This document shows, piece after piece, positions 24,733-33,080 of a DNA stretch of 64,000 nucleotides. The first letter of the stretch is position 1, and each line of letters begins with the position of its first letter. Source of the stretch: Streptomyces bottropensis ATCC 25435 (GTDB lineage: Bacteria; Actinomycetota; Actinomycetes; Streptomycetales; Streptomycetaceae); assembly GCF_000383595.1 (NCBI RefSeq), contig NZ_KB911581.1, positions 5,911,519 through 5,975,518 on the forward strand, read 5' to 3'. The position numbers were made by a program, and so were the translations under genes. The notes below the pieces were generated by a model. It had not been told where the DNA came from. It worked only from the letters and a program-made list of their open reading frames with translations, and did not search any database.

Positions 24733-25782
24733 ATGGATCCCGTCGAGGCCCTGGACCGGATCGCTTTCCTGCTGGAGCGGGACCGGGCCCCCACCTATCG
24801 CGTACGCGCGTTCCGTACGGCCTCGGCCGTGCTCGGGGCGCTGTCGGCCGACGAGCTGGCCGAGCGGGCGGCGGCGGACTCGCTGGAGTCGCTGAAGGGG
24901 GTCGGGCCCAAGACAGCGCAGGTGGCGCGCGAGGCGCTGGCCGGGAAGGTGCCCACCTACCTGCGGAAGCTGGAACAGGGGGCCGAGGCCCCGCTCACGG
25001 AGGGTGGCGCGGGCGCGGAGCTGAGAGAGCTGATGCGGGGAGACTGCCATGTGCACTCGGACTGGTCGGACGGCGGCAGCCCGATCGAGGAGATGGGCCG
25101 GACCGCCGCGCGCCTCGGCCACGAGTGGACGGTGCTCACGGACCACTCCCCCCGGCTGACCGTCGCCCGGGGCCTGTCCCCGGAGCGGCTGCGGGAGCAG
25201 CTCGACGTGGTGGCCGCGCTGAACGAGACCTGGGCGCCGTTCCGGCTGCTCACCGGTATCGAGTGCGACATCCTCGACGACGGTTCGCTGGACCAGGAAC
25301 CCGAGCTGCTGGGGCGGCTCGACGTGGTGGTGGTGTCCGTGCACTCCAAGCTGCGGATGGACGCGCGCGCGATGACCCGGCGGATGGTCGCGGCCGTCCG
25401 CGACCCGCACTCCGACGTCCTGGGGCACTGCACGGGGCGGCTGGTCACCGGGCGGGGGCGGCCCGAGTCGGAGTTCGACGCGGAGGCGGTGTTCGCGGCG
25501 TGCGCGGAGACGGGGACGGCGGTGGAGATCAACTCCCGGCCCGAGCGGCTGGATCCGCCCCGGCGCCTGCTGCGGACCGCCGTGGAGGCGGGGACGCTGT
25601 TCTCCGTCGACACGGACGCGCACGCGCCGGGGCAGTTGACGTGGCAGGTGCACGGATGTGCTCGGGCGGAGGAGTGCGGGGTACCCGCGGAGCGGGTGGT
25701 GACCACCTGGGGGGTGGAGGAGGTTCTGGGATGGGCCCGGGACCGGGAGATTCCCGGTCGGGTGGGGGCGGCGGGTGCCTGA
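24733..25782 (+). CDS. PHP-domain phosphoesterase with helix-hairpin-helix (PolX-like)
   Basis: A 349-residue protein with two parts. Residues 1-90 resemble the helical and HhH region of X-family DNA polymerases (ALDRIAFLLERDRAPTYRVRAFRTAS; LKGVGPKTAQVAREAL). Residues 100-349 form a PHP domain with metal ligands (GDCHVHSDWSDG; VLTDHSPRL; GIECDIL; VVSVHSKLRMD; VLGHCTGR; FSVDTDAH). The polymerase palm domain is absent, so it is a stand-alone nuclease or phosphatase related to bacterial PolX. A DNA-repair or 3'-end-processing role is inferred. ATG 24733 follows ggaggt. Confidence 0.88.
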   Translation: MDPVEALDRIAFLLERDRAPTYRVRAFRTASAVLGALSADELAERAAADSLESLKGVGPKTAQVAREALAGKVPTYLRKLEQGAEAPLTEGGAGAELRELMRGDCHVHSDWSDGGSPIEEMGRTAARLGHEWTVLTDHSPRLTVARGLSPERLREQLDVVAALNETWAPFRLLTGIECDILDDGSLDQEPELLGRLDVVVVSVHSKLRMDARAMTRRMVAAVRDPHSDVLGHCTGRLVTGRGRPESEFDAEAVFAACAETGTAVEINSRPERLDPPRRLLRTAVEAGTLFSVDTDAHAPGQLTWQVHGCARAEECGVPAERVVTTWGVEEVLGWARDREIPGRVGAAGA

Positions 25783-25829
25783 GGGCCGCGGGTTCGGCGG
25801 CCGGGCGGGTACGGGGCCCTCGCGGCCGG

Positions 25830-25844
25830 TCGCGCGGTTCCCCG
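25830..25844 (+). repeat. Streptomyces dispersed GC-rich repeat (copy 1)
   Basis: tcgcgcggttccccg, in the gap between the PHP and HAD genes, is the reverse complement of the 15-mer at 49850-49864. Elements with this core are scattered between genes in many Streptomyces genomes. Confidence 0.6.
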
Positions 25845-25890
25845 CGCCCGTCCGGGCGCGGACACGGGAGTTGTCGAGGAAGGTGAGCCG

Positions 25891-26556
25891 ATGAGCAGGG
25901 CTGCTGTTTTCGATGTCGACGGGACTCTTGTCGACACCAATCATCTGCATGTCGTCGCCTGGTGGGAGGCGTTTCGGCAGGCTGGGCACCAGGTGTCCAT
26001 GCACGACGTGCACCGGGCGGTGGGGCTGCCGTCCGGGGATCTGATCACGCATCTGCTGGGTGAGGAGCGCGATCCGCAGGAGAAGGACGCGCTGAGCGCC
26101 GCGCACAAGGCGTTGTACGGGACGTACTTCGAGCGCCTGCCCGCGCTGCCGGACGCGGGGCGGCTGCTGCGGCGGCTCGACGGGGCGGGCTGGAGCGTGG
26201 TGCTGGCTACCTCGGCGGGCGGGACGGAGCTGGCGGCGCTGCAGCGGGCGATCGGGGCCGACGACGCCATCACCGCGACCACGAACGCCGATGACGTGGC
26301 CGAGGGGAAGCCCGCGCCGGATCCGGTCGAGCGGGCCCTGGAGCTGGCGGGCGCGCGGGCCGAGCGGTCGGTGTTCGTCGGGGACACCGTCTGGGACATG
26401 CGGGCGGGCGCCCGGGCGGGAGTGCGCTGTGTGGCGGTGCTCAGCGGCGGCATCCCGAGGATCGAACTGGAGGCGGCCGGCGCGGAGGCGGTGTTCCGCA
26501 ATCCCGCCCATCTGCTGGCCGCGCTGGAGGAGAGTCCGCTCGGGCGGGAGGAATGA
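25891..26556 (+). CDS. HAD superfamily hydrolase (beta-phosphoglucomutase/phosphatase-like)
   Basis: A 221-residue HAD hydrolase. Motif I is FDVDGTLVDTNHLH (nucleophile and acid Asp), the helical cap follows, motif II is VVLATSAGG, the Lys of motif III lies in EGKPAPDPVERAL, and motif IV is VFVGDTVWDMRAGARAG. The closest style is the phosphoglycolate phosphatase/beta-phosphoglucomutase branch; the substrate is unknown. ATG 25891 follows gaggaaggtgag. The 5' flank includes the repeat at 25830. Confidence 0.9.
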   Translation: MSRAAVFDVDGTLVDTNHLHVVAWWEAFRQAGHQVSMHDVHRAVGLPSGDLITHLLGEERDPQEKDALSAAHKALYGTYFERLPALPDAGRLLRRLDGAGWSVVLATSAGGTELAALQRAIGADDAITATTNADDVAEGKPAPDPVERALELAGARAERSVFVGDTVWDMRAGARAGVRCVAVLSGGIPRIELEAAGAEAVFRNPAHLLAALEESPLGREE

Positions 26557-26661
26557 CCTGGTGACGGCCGCTCCGGGCGACCGTGCGGGACGTGACGCAG
26601 ATCACCGGCAATGTCCGGATACGTAAGGAACACCCCCTGGTACTTTCCCGTTGAACCAACC

Positions 26662-26828
26662 GTGGGTGTGGATGGGACAGTGTCCCCGGGCCTCACCTTT
26701 TGCCCACAGGGACGATCGTTCGGCTGAAGCCCTGTGGAGCCTTTCGCCGAGAGGCGACCGCCATCCGCACCCACACACAGACCGCCCCGACCGCGATTCC
26801 CCCGTCCCGGTCGGGGCTTCCCCCTTTT
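26662..26828 (+). ncRNA. Candidate structured RNA (multi-branch domain plus intrinsic terminator)
   Basis: A 14-bp closing helix pairs 26662-26675 (gtgggtgtggatgg) with 26761-26774 (ccatccgcacccac), with one G-U. It encloses three smaller hairpins: gggac/gtccc (26674-26686, competing with the end of the closing helix), ccacaggg/ccctgtgg (26704-26711 with 26730-26737), and gccttt/agaggc (26739-26755). A terminator-like stem gccccgaccg/cggtcggggc (26784-26817) with tttt shortly after completes the unit. This is the plan of a riboswitch with terminator, or of a short independent sRNA. I do not recognise the family. The next gene is an epimerase 260 bp downstream on the same strand. Confidence 0.5.
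26784..26828 (+). terminator. Intrinsic terminator of the RNA candidate
   Basis: Ten-bp perfect stem with a 14-nt C-rich loop, followed by ttcccc and tttt. Its orientation fits plus-strand transcription, and it lies nine bases beyond the closing helix of the RNA candidate. Confidence 0.6.
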
Positions 26829-27088
26829 CCGGCCCGTGCAGGCGCCGGGTTCCGTCGGCCCGTACAGCGCCGAGGGCACGCCCGTCGTCAAGGCCGGTAG
26901 CGGTCGCCGGACGACCAGTGGCACCCCTCGGTGGGGTGGCCGGACAGGCCGGCCGCCGTGGCGGATGCGGGCAGGAGCGCGGACGGAAGCCGCGGCGGGC
27001 GGTGTGTCCGGTTATGACCGCGTGCATGGGTGGGGTCCGGGTACTCGTGGGCGGCTCGGAGTGACGAAACGCGCGAGAGGAGTCAGCG

Positions 27089-28117
27089 GTGAACGGAGAA
27101 TCCGGCGGCAGGATCGTGGTCACTGGCGCCACCGGCAATGTGGGGACGAGTCTGGTGCGTCTGCTCGCGGAGGACGAGCGGGTCGAGGAGGTACGGGGGC
27201 TGGCCCGTCGGGTGCCCGAATGGACACCCCCGAAGACGCACTGGTCGGCCGTGGACGTGGGGTCCGAGCAGGCCGATCTGGTCAAGGAGTTCGAGGGGGC
27301 GGACGCGGTCGTCCATCTCGCCTGGGCGTTCCAGCCGACCCACGACCCGGCCTCGACCTGGCGGACCAATGTGCTGGGCGGTATGCGGGTCTTCGAGGCG
27401 GTGGCGGCGGCCGAGGTCCCCACCCTGGTGCACGCCTCGTCGGTGGGTGCCTACTCGCCGGGGCCGAAGGACCGCGCGGTCGACGAGTCGTGGCCCACGC
27501 ACGGCTGGCCGGACGCCGCGTACTGCCGGGAGAAGGCGTATCTGGAGCGCGCCCTGGACTCCTTCGAGCACGAACATCCCGGGGTCCGGGTGGTGCGGAT
27601 GAGGCCCGCGTTCCTCTTCAAGCGGGAGTCGGCGAGCGAGCAGCGCCGAATCTTCGGCGGGCGCTTCCTGCCGGGGTCGCTGGCCCGGCCGGAACTGCTG
27701 CCGTTCCTGCCCGACATTCCCGGGCTGAAGGTGCAGACGCTGCACACCGACGACGCCGCCCGGGCCTACCGGCTGGCGCTGCACAGCGACGCCCGCGGGG
27801 CCTTCAACCTCGCGGCGGAGTCCCCCGTGGACGCCGAACTGCTCAGCGAGGTGCTGGGGTCCCGTCCGGTGAAGCTGCCCCGGGCGGCGGTCCGCTCGGC
27901 GGTCGCGGCCGCGTGGAACCTGCGGCTGCTGCCCGCCTCACCGCATCTCTTCGACGCCGTGCTGCGGCTGCCGCTGATGGACTGCTCCAAGGCCCGCGAC
28001 GAGCTGCGCTGGCATCCGGAGCATACGGCGGTGGAGGTGCTGGAGGAGTTCCTGGAGGGGCTGCGGCAGGGCGCCGGAGCGGACACCGAACCGCTGCGGG
28101 GGCGGAAGGTCGGCTGA
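27089..28117 (+). CDS. NAD-dependent epimerase/dehydratase family protein
   Basis: A 342-residue extended SDR. The Rossmann motif is IVVTGATGNVGTSLVRLL, followed by DAVVHLAWAFQPT, the serine of VHASSVGAYSPG, and a YCREKAYLE motif providing the catalytic Tyr-xxx-Lys. The substrate domain follows. Typical members act on nucleotide sugars or other hydroxy substrates; the specificity is open. GTG 27089 follows gagagga. It is preceded by the structured-RNA candidate, which could regulate it by attenuation if the RNA is not independent. Confidence 0.9.
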   Translation: MNGESGGRIVVTGATGNVGTSLVRLLAEDERVEEVRGLARRVPEWTPPKTHWSAVDVGSEQADLVKEFEGADAVVHLAWAFQPTHDPASTWRTNVLGGMRVFEAVAAAEVPTLVHASSVGAYSPGPKDRAVDESWPTHGWPDAAYCREKAYLERALDSFEHEHPGVRVVRMRPAFLFKRESASEQRRIFGGRFLPGSLARPELLPFLPDIPGLKVQTLHTDDAARAYRLALHSDARGAFNLAAESPVDAELLSEVLGSRPVKLPRAAVRSAVAAAWNLRLLPASPHLFDAVLRLPLMDCSKARDELRWHPEHTAVEVLEEFLEGLRQGAGADTEPLRGRKVG

Positions 28118-28221
28118 ACACGCCGGCCACGTCCCGGACCTCCGCACATGACGGCGCCTCCCCGGGTCCCACCGGGGAGGCGCCGAGTCCTGCCGCGTCG
28201 CCGGCGACGACGGGGAGCCGG

Positions 28222-28482
28222 TCAGCCGGACGGCTCGTCGGGCACGGGCTGCTCGGGGTCGACGGCGCCCGACCGGGCCGCGCCCTGGCGGCCGGTACCC
28301 GCCTCGTCCGTGTCGGGCACGTCGGCGTCGTCCCGCGACGCGTCCTCGTCCCGCGCGTCGCCGGTGGCACGCGCCGGCGCCACCTCCCACGGGTCCTCGC
28401 CCTCTCTCGCCTGCTGATCGGGCAGGTCCCTCGGTACGGGGTCCGGGTGCTCGCCGGGACCCTCCAGCCGGTGATCGGTCAC
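28222..28482 (-). CDS. Small acidic, probably disordered protein (86 aa)
   Basis: An 86-residue protein rich in Asp, Glu, Pro, Arg and Gly with no hydrophobic core (TDHRLEGPGEHPDPVPRDLP ... ATGDARDEDASRDDADVPDT). GTG 28482 has an ideal aaggag site at the right spacing, which is the main evidence that it is real. No family is recognised. It lies between the epimerase (convergent) and the kinase gene (same strand) and is probably transcribed alone. Confidence 0.6.
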   Translation of the reverse strand: MTDHRLEGPGEHPDPVPRDLPDQQAREGEDPWEVAPARATGDARDEDASRDDADVPDTDEAGTGRQGAARSGAVDPEQPVPDEPSG

Positions 28483-28590
28483 GGCGCGCTCCTTCCTGTT
28501 CGAGTGGTGCGCCCCCCTGTCCCCGGGGTGCGCCGCACGCGGGTACCGCGATGTGATCGGCACAAACCTGGAGTTCCGAGGGCCGTTCCG

Positions 28591-29565
28591 TCAGGAAAGG
28601 GCGCGCAGCTCCTCCAGGGCCCCCGTCAGCTGGGGCGCCACCGCCTCCCGTCGCCATGCGAGGTGCCCGTCGTCCAGAGCGCGCGGCACCGCCTCGACCA
28701 GCATGATCAGGTACAGGTAGCTGCGGTACAGGGCGTAGCGGCGGCGGACCGACGGCGTGAACGCGATCTCGCCGCCCGCCTCCTGATAGCCCGTCAGGAA
28801 GTCGGAGTCCTGGCGGATGTCGCCGAGCAGCGCGAGCGAGACGAAGTCCGCGACCGGGTCGCCCCAGAACATGCGCTCGCCGTCGATCAGACCGCCGACG
28901 CGCGGCGTTCCCCCGCGCTCGACCAGGATGTTGCCCGGCCACAGGTCGAAGTGGACCAGTCGCGGCACGGTCACGTCGTCGAGGGCGTCGTGGGCGGCCC
29001 GCGCCGTGCGGGCCACCTCGTCCACGGGGAGGGGCAGCCAGGCCCCGTAGCGGCGGGCGTCGGCGAGGATGCCGTCATAGAGGGCCGCGAAGGCGGTGCG
29101 CCAGTCGGCGGTGAGGGGTCCGAACGCGCCGGACGGGTAGCCGAAACCGGGGCCGGTCACCCGGTGGAGGCGGGCGACCATGCCGCCCAACTCCCGCCGC
29201 ACCGGCCCCTCTTCGGCGGGTTCCAAGTCCTCCCAGCCGCCGCCCGGGCAGTGGGTGAGCAGGAGGTGACGGCCGGTGGGGGCGGATGCGTCGAGGGCGG
29301 CCGCGACGACCCGAGGGGCGGGGACGCCGACGGTCTCGGCGGCCCGGCAGAACTCGGCCTCGGCGCCGAGGAGTTCACTCTCGTAGGTCAGGCCGGGGGT
29401 GGTGGACGGCGGGGGGATCTTGAGGATCAGCCGGGTGCCGTCGGTGAGGCGCAGCTCCTCGACCGTGTTGTACGTGCCGCCGCCGAGCGGCAGCCGCTCG
29501 GCGAGAGCACCTGGCGCCAGCCCCGCCGCCGCCAGGACGAGCCGCGCCCGCTCCTCGTCGTCCAC
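28591..29565 (-). CDS. Aminoglycoside phosphotransferase family (APH-like) kinase
   Basis: A 324-residue protein-kinase-fold enzyme. The nucleotide loop is LGGGTYNTVEELRL, with the ATP-binding Lys in RLILKIPPP. The catalytic motif is VHFDLWPGNILV (HxDxxxxN), and the metal Asp lies in GLIDGERMFWGDPVADF. Family members phosphorylate antibiotics, choline, sugars or other small alcohols; this one carries no hallmark of a specific drug-modifying class. GTG 29565 is preceded by a ggggg stretch; the frame is open a further 47 codons that look non-coding. Confidence 0.88.
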   Translation of the reverse strand: MDDEERARLVLAAAGLAPGALAERLPLGGGTYNTVEELRLTDGTRLILKIPPPSTTPGLTYESELLGAEAEFCRAAETVGVPAPRVVAAALDASAPTGRHLLLTHCPGGGWEDLEPAEEGPVRRELGGMVARLHRVTGPGFGYPSGAFGPLTADWRTAFAALYDGILADARRYGAWLPLPVDEVARTARAAHDALDDVTVPRLVHFDLWPGNILVERGGTPRVGGLIDGERMFWGDPVADFVSLALLGDIRQDSDFLTGYQEAGGEIAFTPSVRRRYALYRSYLYLIMLVEAVPRALDDGHLAWRREAVAPQLTGALEELRALS

Positions 29566-29735
29566 TCCGGTCCCCCTGTCTCCGGTCGGCGATCCGCCTC
29601 GTCGCGTCCGCGCACAGCCCTGCGGGATCACTCTGTCAGGCGGGTCCGCGCGACTGAAGCCCACGACGAGCCCTCGGGAGGGGGTGCGCGGAAATCCATT
29701 GGCCACCCGCCCATGTGCCGATTAGCTTAGGTAGA

Positions 29736-29754
29736 AACCTAGTGACCCTAGGTT
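29736..29754. promoter_or_regulatory. Operator-like inverted repeat upstream of FBP gene
   Basis: aacctag-tgacc-ctaggtt, a perfect 7-bp-arm repeat 32 bp before the FBP-domain gene. It is in an AT-richer stretch that also holds a half-site (cttaggt) just upstream. The bound regulator is unknown. Confidence 0.5.
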
Positions 29755-29786
29755 GGACCGACGATCACTCCCCTGGAGGAACCCTC

Positions 29787-30281
29787 ATGAAGCCCCTCAC
29801 CGAGCAGGACATCCGCGGCTCGTTCGTGAACTGTTCCAAGGGCGAGGCGAAGCGGATCTCCCTGCCCCGTGATCTGGAGCGGCGGCCCTGGGACGATCTG
29901 GACTTCCTCGGCTGGCGGGACCCGGGCGCGCCCGATCGGAGCTATCTCGTGACCGAGCGGGCGGGGCGGCCTGCGGGTGTCACGCTGCGTTTCCCGGCGG
30001 CGCGGCGGGGCTTCCTTCATCGGAGCATGTGTTCGTTGTGTCTGACGACCCACCGGGGTGGCGGGGTCTCGCTGATGACGGCGCGGAAGGCCGGCACGGC
30101 CGGGCGCGAGGGGAACTCCGTGGGGCTGTACATGTGCGCCGACCTGGCGTGTTCGCTGTACGTGCGGGGCAGGAAGGCGCTCGACACGGGGAGCCGCTTC
30201 GAGGAGAGCCTCACCGTGGAGGAGCAGATCGCCCGGACGGTGGGCAATCTGTCAACGTTCCTGGACAAGCTGTACGACTGA
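29787..30281 (+). CDS. FBP-domain (EF-G-binding-like treble-clef zinc finger) protein
   Basis: A 164-residue protein opening MKPLTEQDIRGSFVNCSKGEAKRISLPRDL. It has a C-terminal treble-clef zinc finger whose ligands are the pairs in MCSLCLTTH and MCADLACSLY. It matches the FBP family, whose zinc finger resembles the EF-G-binding region of FusB-type fusidic-acid resistance proteins, so ribosome or EF-G binding is plausible but unshown. ATG 29787 follows ggagga. A palindrome at 29736 suggests regulation. Confidence 0.88.
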   Translation: MKPLTEQDIRGSFVNCSKGEAKRISLPRDLERRPWDDLDFLGWRDPGAPDRSYLVTERAGRPAGVTLRFPAARRGFLHRSMCSLCLTTHRGGGVSLMTARKAGTAGREGNSVGLYMCADLACSLYVRGRKALDTGSRFEESLTVEEQIARTVGNLSTFLDKLYD

Positions 30282-30476
30282 GGCCGCCGCAGGTGCCCCG
30301 CCCCGCCGCCGTCCGCGCCGGACAGCACACCGCCACGGCCGCCGTCTCCCGGCCGTCCGCCTCCCGGCCCTTCGGCCTCCTGCGCCCTCCCCTCCCGGCC
30401 CTTCCGCCGATCACCCAGGTGACTACTGTCCTCGGTCAGGAGTTCGGCGGAGCGACGAAGCGGGAACAGCGCAAGG

Positions 30477-31745
30477 ATGCGAGACGTACGTGATGTGTGG
30501 GACCTGATCGGCACGAGGGTCGCCCAATGGCGGCAGGACCCGGTGGTCGTGCAGTCGGTGCGGTCGGCGGCGGCCGCCTCGGTGGCCTATGTGGTGGCCT
30601 TGCAGCTCACCTCGGAGCCGGCGCCCCTGACGGCTCCGCTCACCGCCCTCCTCGTCGTACAGGTGACCCTCTACTCCACCCTCACCACGGGCATCCGGCG
30701 GGTGAACTCGGTGGTCGCCGGCGTCGTCATCGCCATCGGCTTCAGCATCCTGGTGGGCCTCACCTGGTGGAGCCTCGCCCTGATCATCCTGGCCTCGCTC
30801 GCGGTGGGGCATCTGGTGCGGGTCAGCGAGTTCGTCCCCGAGGTGGCGATCAGCGCCATGCTGGTGCTCGGGGTGACCAGGGTCGGCGACACGGCGTGGG
30901 CGCGGGTCATGGAGACACTGATCGGCGCGGTCGTCGGCCTCGCCTTCAACCTCCTGCTCGCTCCCCCGGTGTGGGTGGAGGCGGCCGGAGAGTCCATCGA
31001 GGACCTGGCCCGGCGGATGCGGCAGCTGATGATCCGCGTCGGCGAGGAGGCCGCGGGCCGCACCCCGGCGGAGGCCGCGGCGGCCCGGCTCCACGAGGCA
31101 CGGGAACTCGACTTCGACATCGTCGAGGTCGACGCGGCGCTCCAGCAGGCCGAGGACAGCCTGAAGCTCAATCCGCGCGTACGGGAGGGCCTGCTGCACC
31201 GGGTCGTGCTGCGCACGGGTCTGGACACGCTGGAGATCTGCACGGTGGTCCTGCGGGTGCTGGCCCGCACCCTGACCGACCTCGCCAAGGAACGGGAGCC
31301 CGAACCGCTGTTCGTCCCCCAGGTGGGGGCGGCCGTCGAGCGGCTGCTGGCCGAGATCGGTGACGCCGTGGTCAGCTTCGCGGTGCTGGTGACGACCGAT
31401 GTCAGCCGCAGCGCCGAGTCCGCGGAGGACAGGCTCACCGCCGAGCTGTCGGCGGCCGCCGCGACCCGCGACAAGCTGGCCCAGCTCCTCCTCGAAGAGG
31501 TCCAGCGGGACGCCGCCCAGTGGCAGCTGCACGGTGCCGTGCTGACGGAGGTCAACCGCATCCTCGACGAGCTGGACACCGAGCACCGCTCCAAGAGGCT
31601 CCTGGAGGAGCTCGACCGCTGCACCCGTGAACAGCGCGAGCGCTCCCCCCGGCTCACGCGCCTGCGCGACCGCGTGCGCATCCCGCGCCCCCTCCGGCGG
31701 AACCGGTCCGGCCTCGCCGGACGTACTACCGGACGTACCGGGTGA
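30477..31745 (+). CDS. FUSC/aromatic acid exporter family protein
   Basis: A 422-residue membrane protein. About six helices fill the first 165 residues (AAASVAYVVALQL; LTALLVVQVTLYSTLTTGIRR; VVAGVVIAIGFSILVGLTWWSLALIILASLAVGHLV; VMETLIGAVVGLAFNLLLAPPVW). A long helical, coiled-coil-rich cytoplasmic domain and a basic tail follow. The LTALLVVQVT..TL..G..R pattern is that of FUSC/ArAE exporters, which move aromatic carboxylates such as p-hydroxybenzoate. The next gene starts 50 bp on, so the two may be co-transcribed. Confidence 0.87.
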   Translation: MRDVRDVWDLIGTRVAQWRQDPVVVQSVRSAAAASVAYVVALQLTSEPAPLTAPLTALLVVQVTLYSTLTTGIRRVNSVVAGVVIAIGFSILVGLTWWSLALIILASLAVGHLVRVSEFVPEVAISAMLVLGVTRVGDTAWARVMETLIGAVVGLAFNLLLAPPVWVEAAGESIEDLARRMRQLMIRVGEEAAGRTPAEAAAARLHEARELDFDIVEVDAALQQAEDSLKLNPRVREGLLHRVVLRTGLDTLEICTVVLRVLARTLTDLAKEREPEPLFVPQVGAAVERLLAEIGDAVVSFAVLVTTDVSRSAESAEDRLTAELSAAAATRDKLAQLLLEEVQRDAAQWQLHGAVLTEVNRILDELDTEHRSKRLLEELDRCTREQRERSPRLTRLRDRVRIPRPLRRNRSGLAGRTTGRTG

Positions 31746-31795
31746 CGTCGTACCGAGCGACGAGGCACCGGGCGAGATCGAGGGGAGCGTACGGA

Positions 31796-32947
31796 ATGGC
31801 CGAAGGCACCGTACGGATCGACGGGAGCACACTGTGTCTGCCGGGGGGTGTGCGGGTGCGCTTCCAGCGCACCCTGCGGCTGCCGGAGACGGGCACGCAC
31901 CAGCTTCCGCCCGGTCTGGGCGACTTCCCTATCCGGCGGGTCGAGGACTATCCGCACACCGCCTCGCAGGAGATGCGGGCGCGTGGCGGGGTGATGCTTC
32001 CCGTGTATCTGCGTGAGGCGATGTGGATGCACTTCGGCGGTTCCACGGAACCGGCCGCGCTCCAGGTGGGCGTCGGCAAGGTGTGCGCGGTGTCGGGCAC
32101 GCCCTGGAGCGGCACGCTCGCGCGCGACCCGCAGAACTACGTGGTGCTGCCGCGCCAGCCGTGGCTCGACGGCATCAACTCCGGCAAGGGCACGGTCAGG
32201 CAGTTCGTGGCCGTCCCGCTCGGGCTCGGGGCCACGGTCGAGGGCCAGGTCACCGGCGAGGAGGTGTTCGGTGGGGTCCAGCTTCAATCGTTCCCGCTGA
32301 ACGACGAGCAGCTCGCCCTGTGGCGGAAGGAGGAGCGGCGGCGCGCCGAACGCGAGACGGCCATCGGTCTGGTGGGCGGCGGGGGCGTCTTCGCCGGCAC
32401 GGGCCCGGTCCCGATGCCGCCCCCGGGTGCGCCTCCGCTGCCGCCCCAGTCCACCGGGTTCACGGCGCCCGCGCCGGGTGGCGCGCCTCCCCCGGCGCCC
32501 TACGGGGCGCCCGCTCCCGCCGCGGCGCCCATGCGCGGCGCGCCCGCCGCAGCGCCCCGGGCGCAGGCGGCGATGGGGCTCGGTGTCGGCGGCTCGATGC
32601 GCCAGGAGGTCTACCGGGACACCTGGCCGCGCGGCAGCTGGGCCGAGACGGCGGCCGGGCGGGTCTTCGTCCATCTGGTCACTCCGCCCGAGTGGCGCCG
32701 GATCACCGGGGAGGCCCCACCGCCGTCGCCCGTGGACCGGGCGGCGTACACGCGGGCCGGGCTGCCCTGGTTCGACTACTACGACGAGGACGCGCACGAT
32801 CTCGACGCGGCCGACGCCCTCGGCACGGTGAAGCCCGTCGGCGACTGGCTCGGCGACGACCTCGACCCGTGGCAGGCGCCCGCCCCCGGCCAGGTCAAGC
32901 CGCTCGGTGACGCACCGGGCAAGCCGGTCCAGGACGGCGACTGGTAG
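31796..32947 (+). CDS. Conserved protein of unknown function with Pro/Ala-rich linker
   Basis: A 383-residue soluble protein with two conserved blocks: residues 1-190 (GVRVRFQRTLRLPETGTHQL; MLPVYLREAMWMHFGG; NYVVLPRQPWLDGINSGKGT; FVAVPLGLGATVEGQVTGEE), and residues 260-355 (MGLGVGGSMRQEVYRD; FVHLVTPPEWRRITGEAPPP; GLPWFDYYDEDAHDL). An 70-residue low-complexity linker of Pro, Ala and Gly lies between them. I recall similar two-block proteins in scattered bacteria without any assigned function. ATG 31796 follows gagggg. It is 50 bp downstream of the FUSC exporter gene on the same strand. Confidence 0.75.
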   Translation: MAEGTVRIDGSTLCLPGGVRVRFQRTLRLPETGTHQLPPGLGDFPIRRVEDYPHTASQEMRARGGVMLPVYLREAMWMHFGGSTEPAALQVGVGKVCAVSGTPWSGTLARDPQNYVVLPRQPWLDGINSGKGTVRQFVAVPLGLGATVEGQVTGEEVFGGVQLQSFPLNDEQLALWRKEERRRAERETAIGLVGGGGVFAGTGPVPMPPPGAPPLPPQSTGFTAPAPGGAPPPAPYGAPAPAAAPMRGAPAAAPRAQAAMGLGVGGSMRQEVYRDTWPRGSWAETAAGRVFVHLVTPPEWRRITGEAPPPSPVDRAAYTRAGLPWFDYYDEDAHDLDAADALGTVKPVGDWLGDDLDPWQAPAPGQVKPLGDAPGKPVQDGDW

Positions 32948-33080
32948 CCGGTCCGACGGCCGACGCGAGGGCGACGGCGGGCGGCGCGCACCAGCGCCGC
33001 CCGCCGTCGCCTTTGCGCGCAGGCGCTCGTACCCGTCAAGGTGGTGACGGACCGGACGAGCGACACCCGAGGTGCGACGC

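Larger units (their letters stand above)
26557..27088. other. 532-bp gap holding a structured RNA candidate
   Basis: No protein gene is supported here. The left part (26662-26828) folds into a closed multi-hairpin domain plus terminator, described separately. The right part (26830-27075) is GC-rich with short repeats and leads to the gagagga ribosome site of the epimerase gene. Confidence 0.6.

Noticed and set aside
26835..27075. Protein-coding potential between the RNA candidate and the epimerase gene
   Set aside because: Open frames here are Arg/Gly-rich with no ribosome site or domain; they continue into the epimerase gene in the wrong frame.
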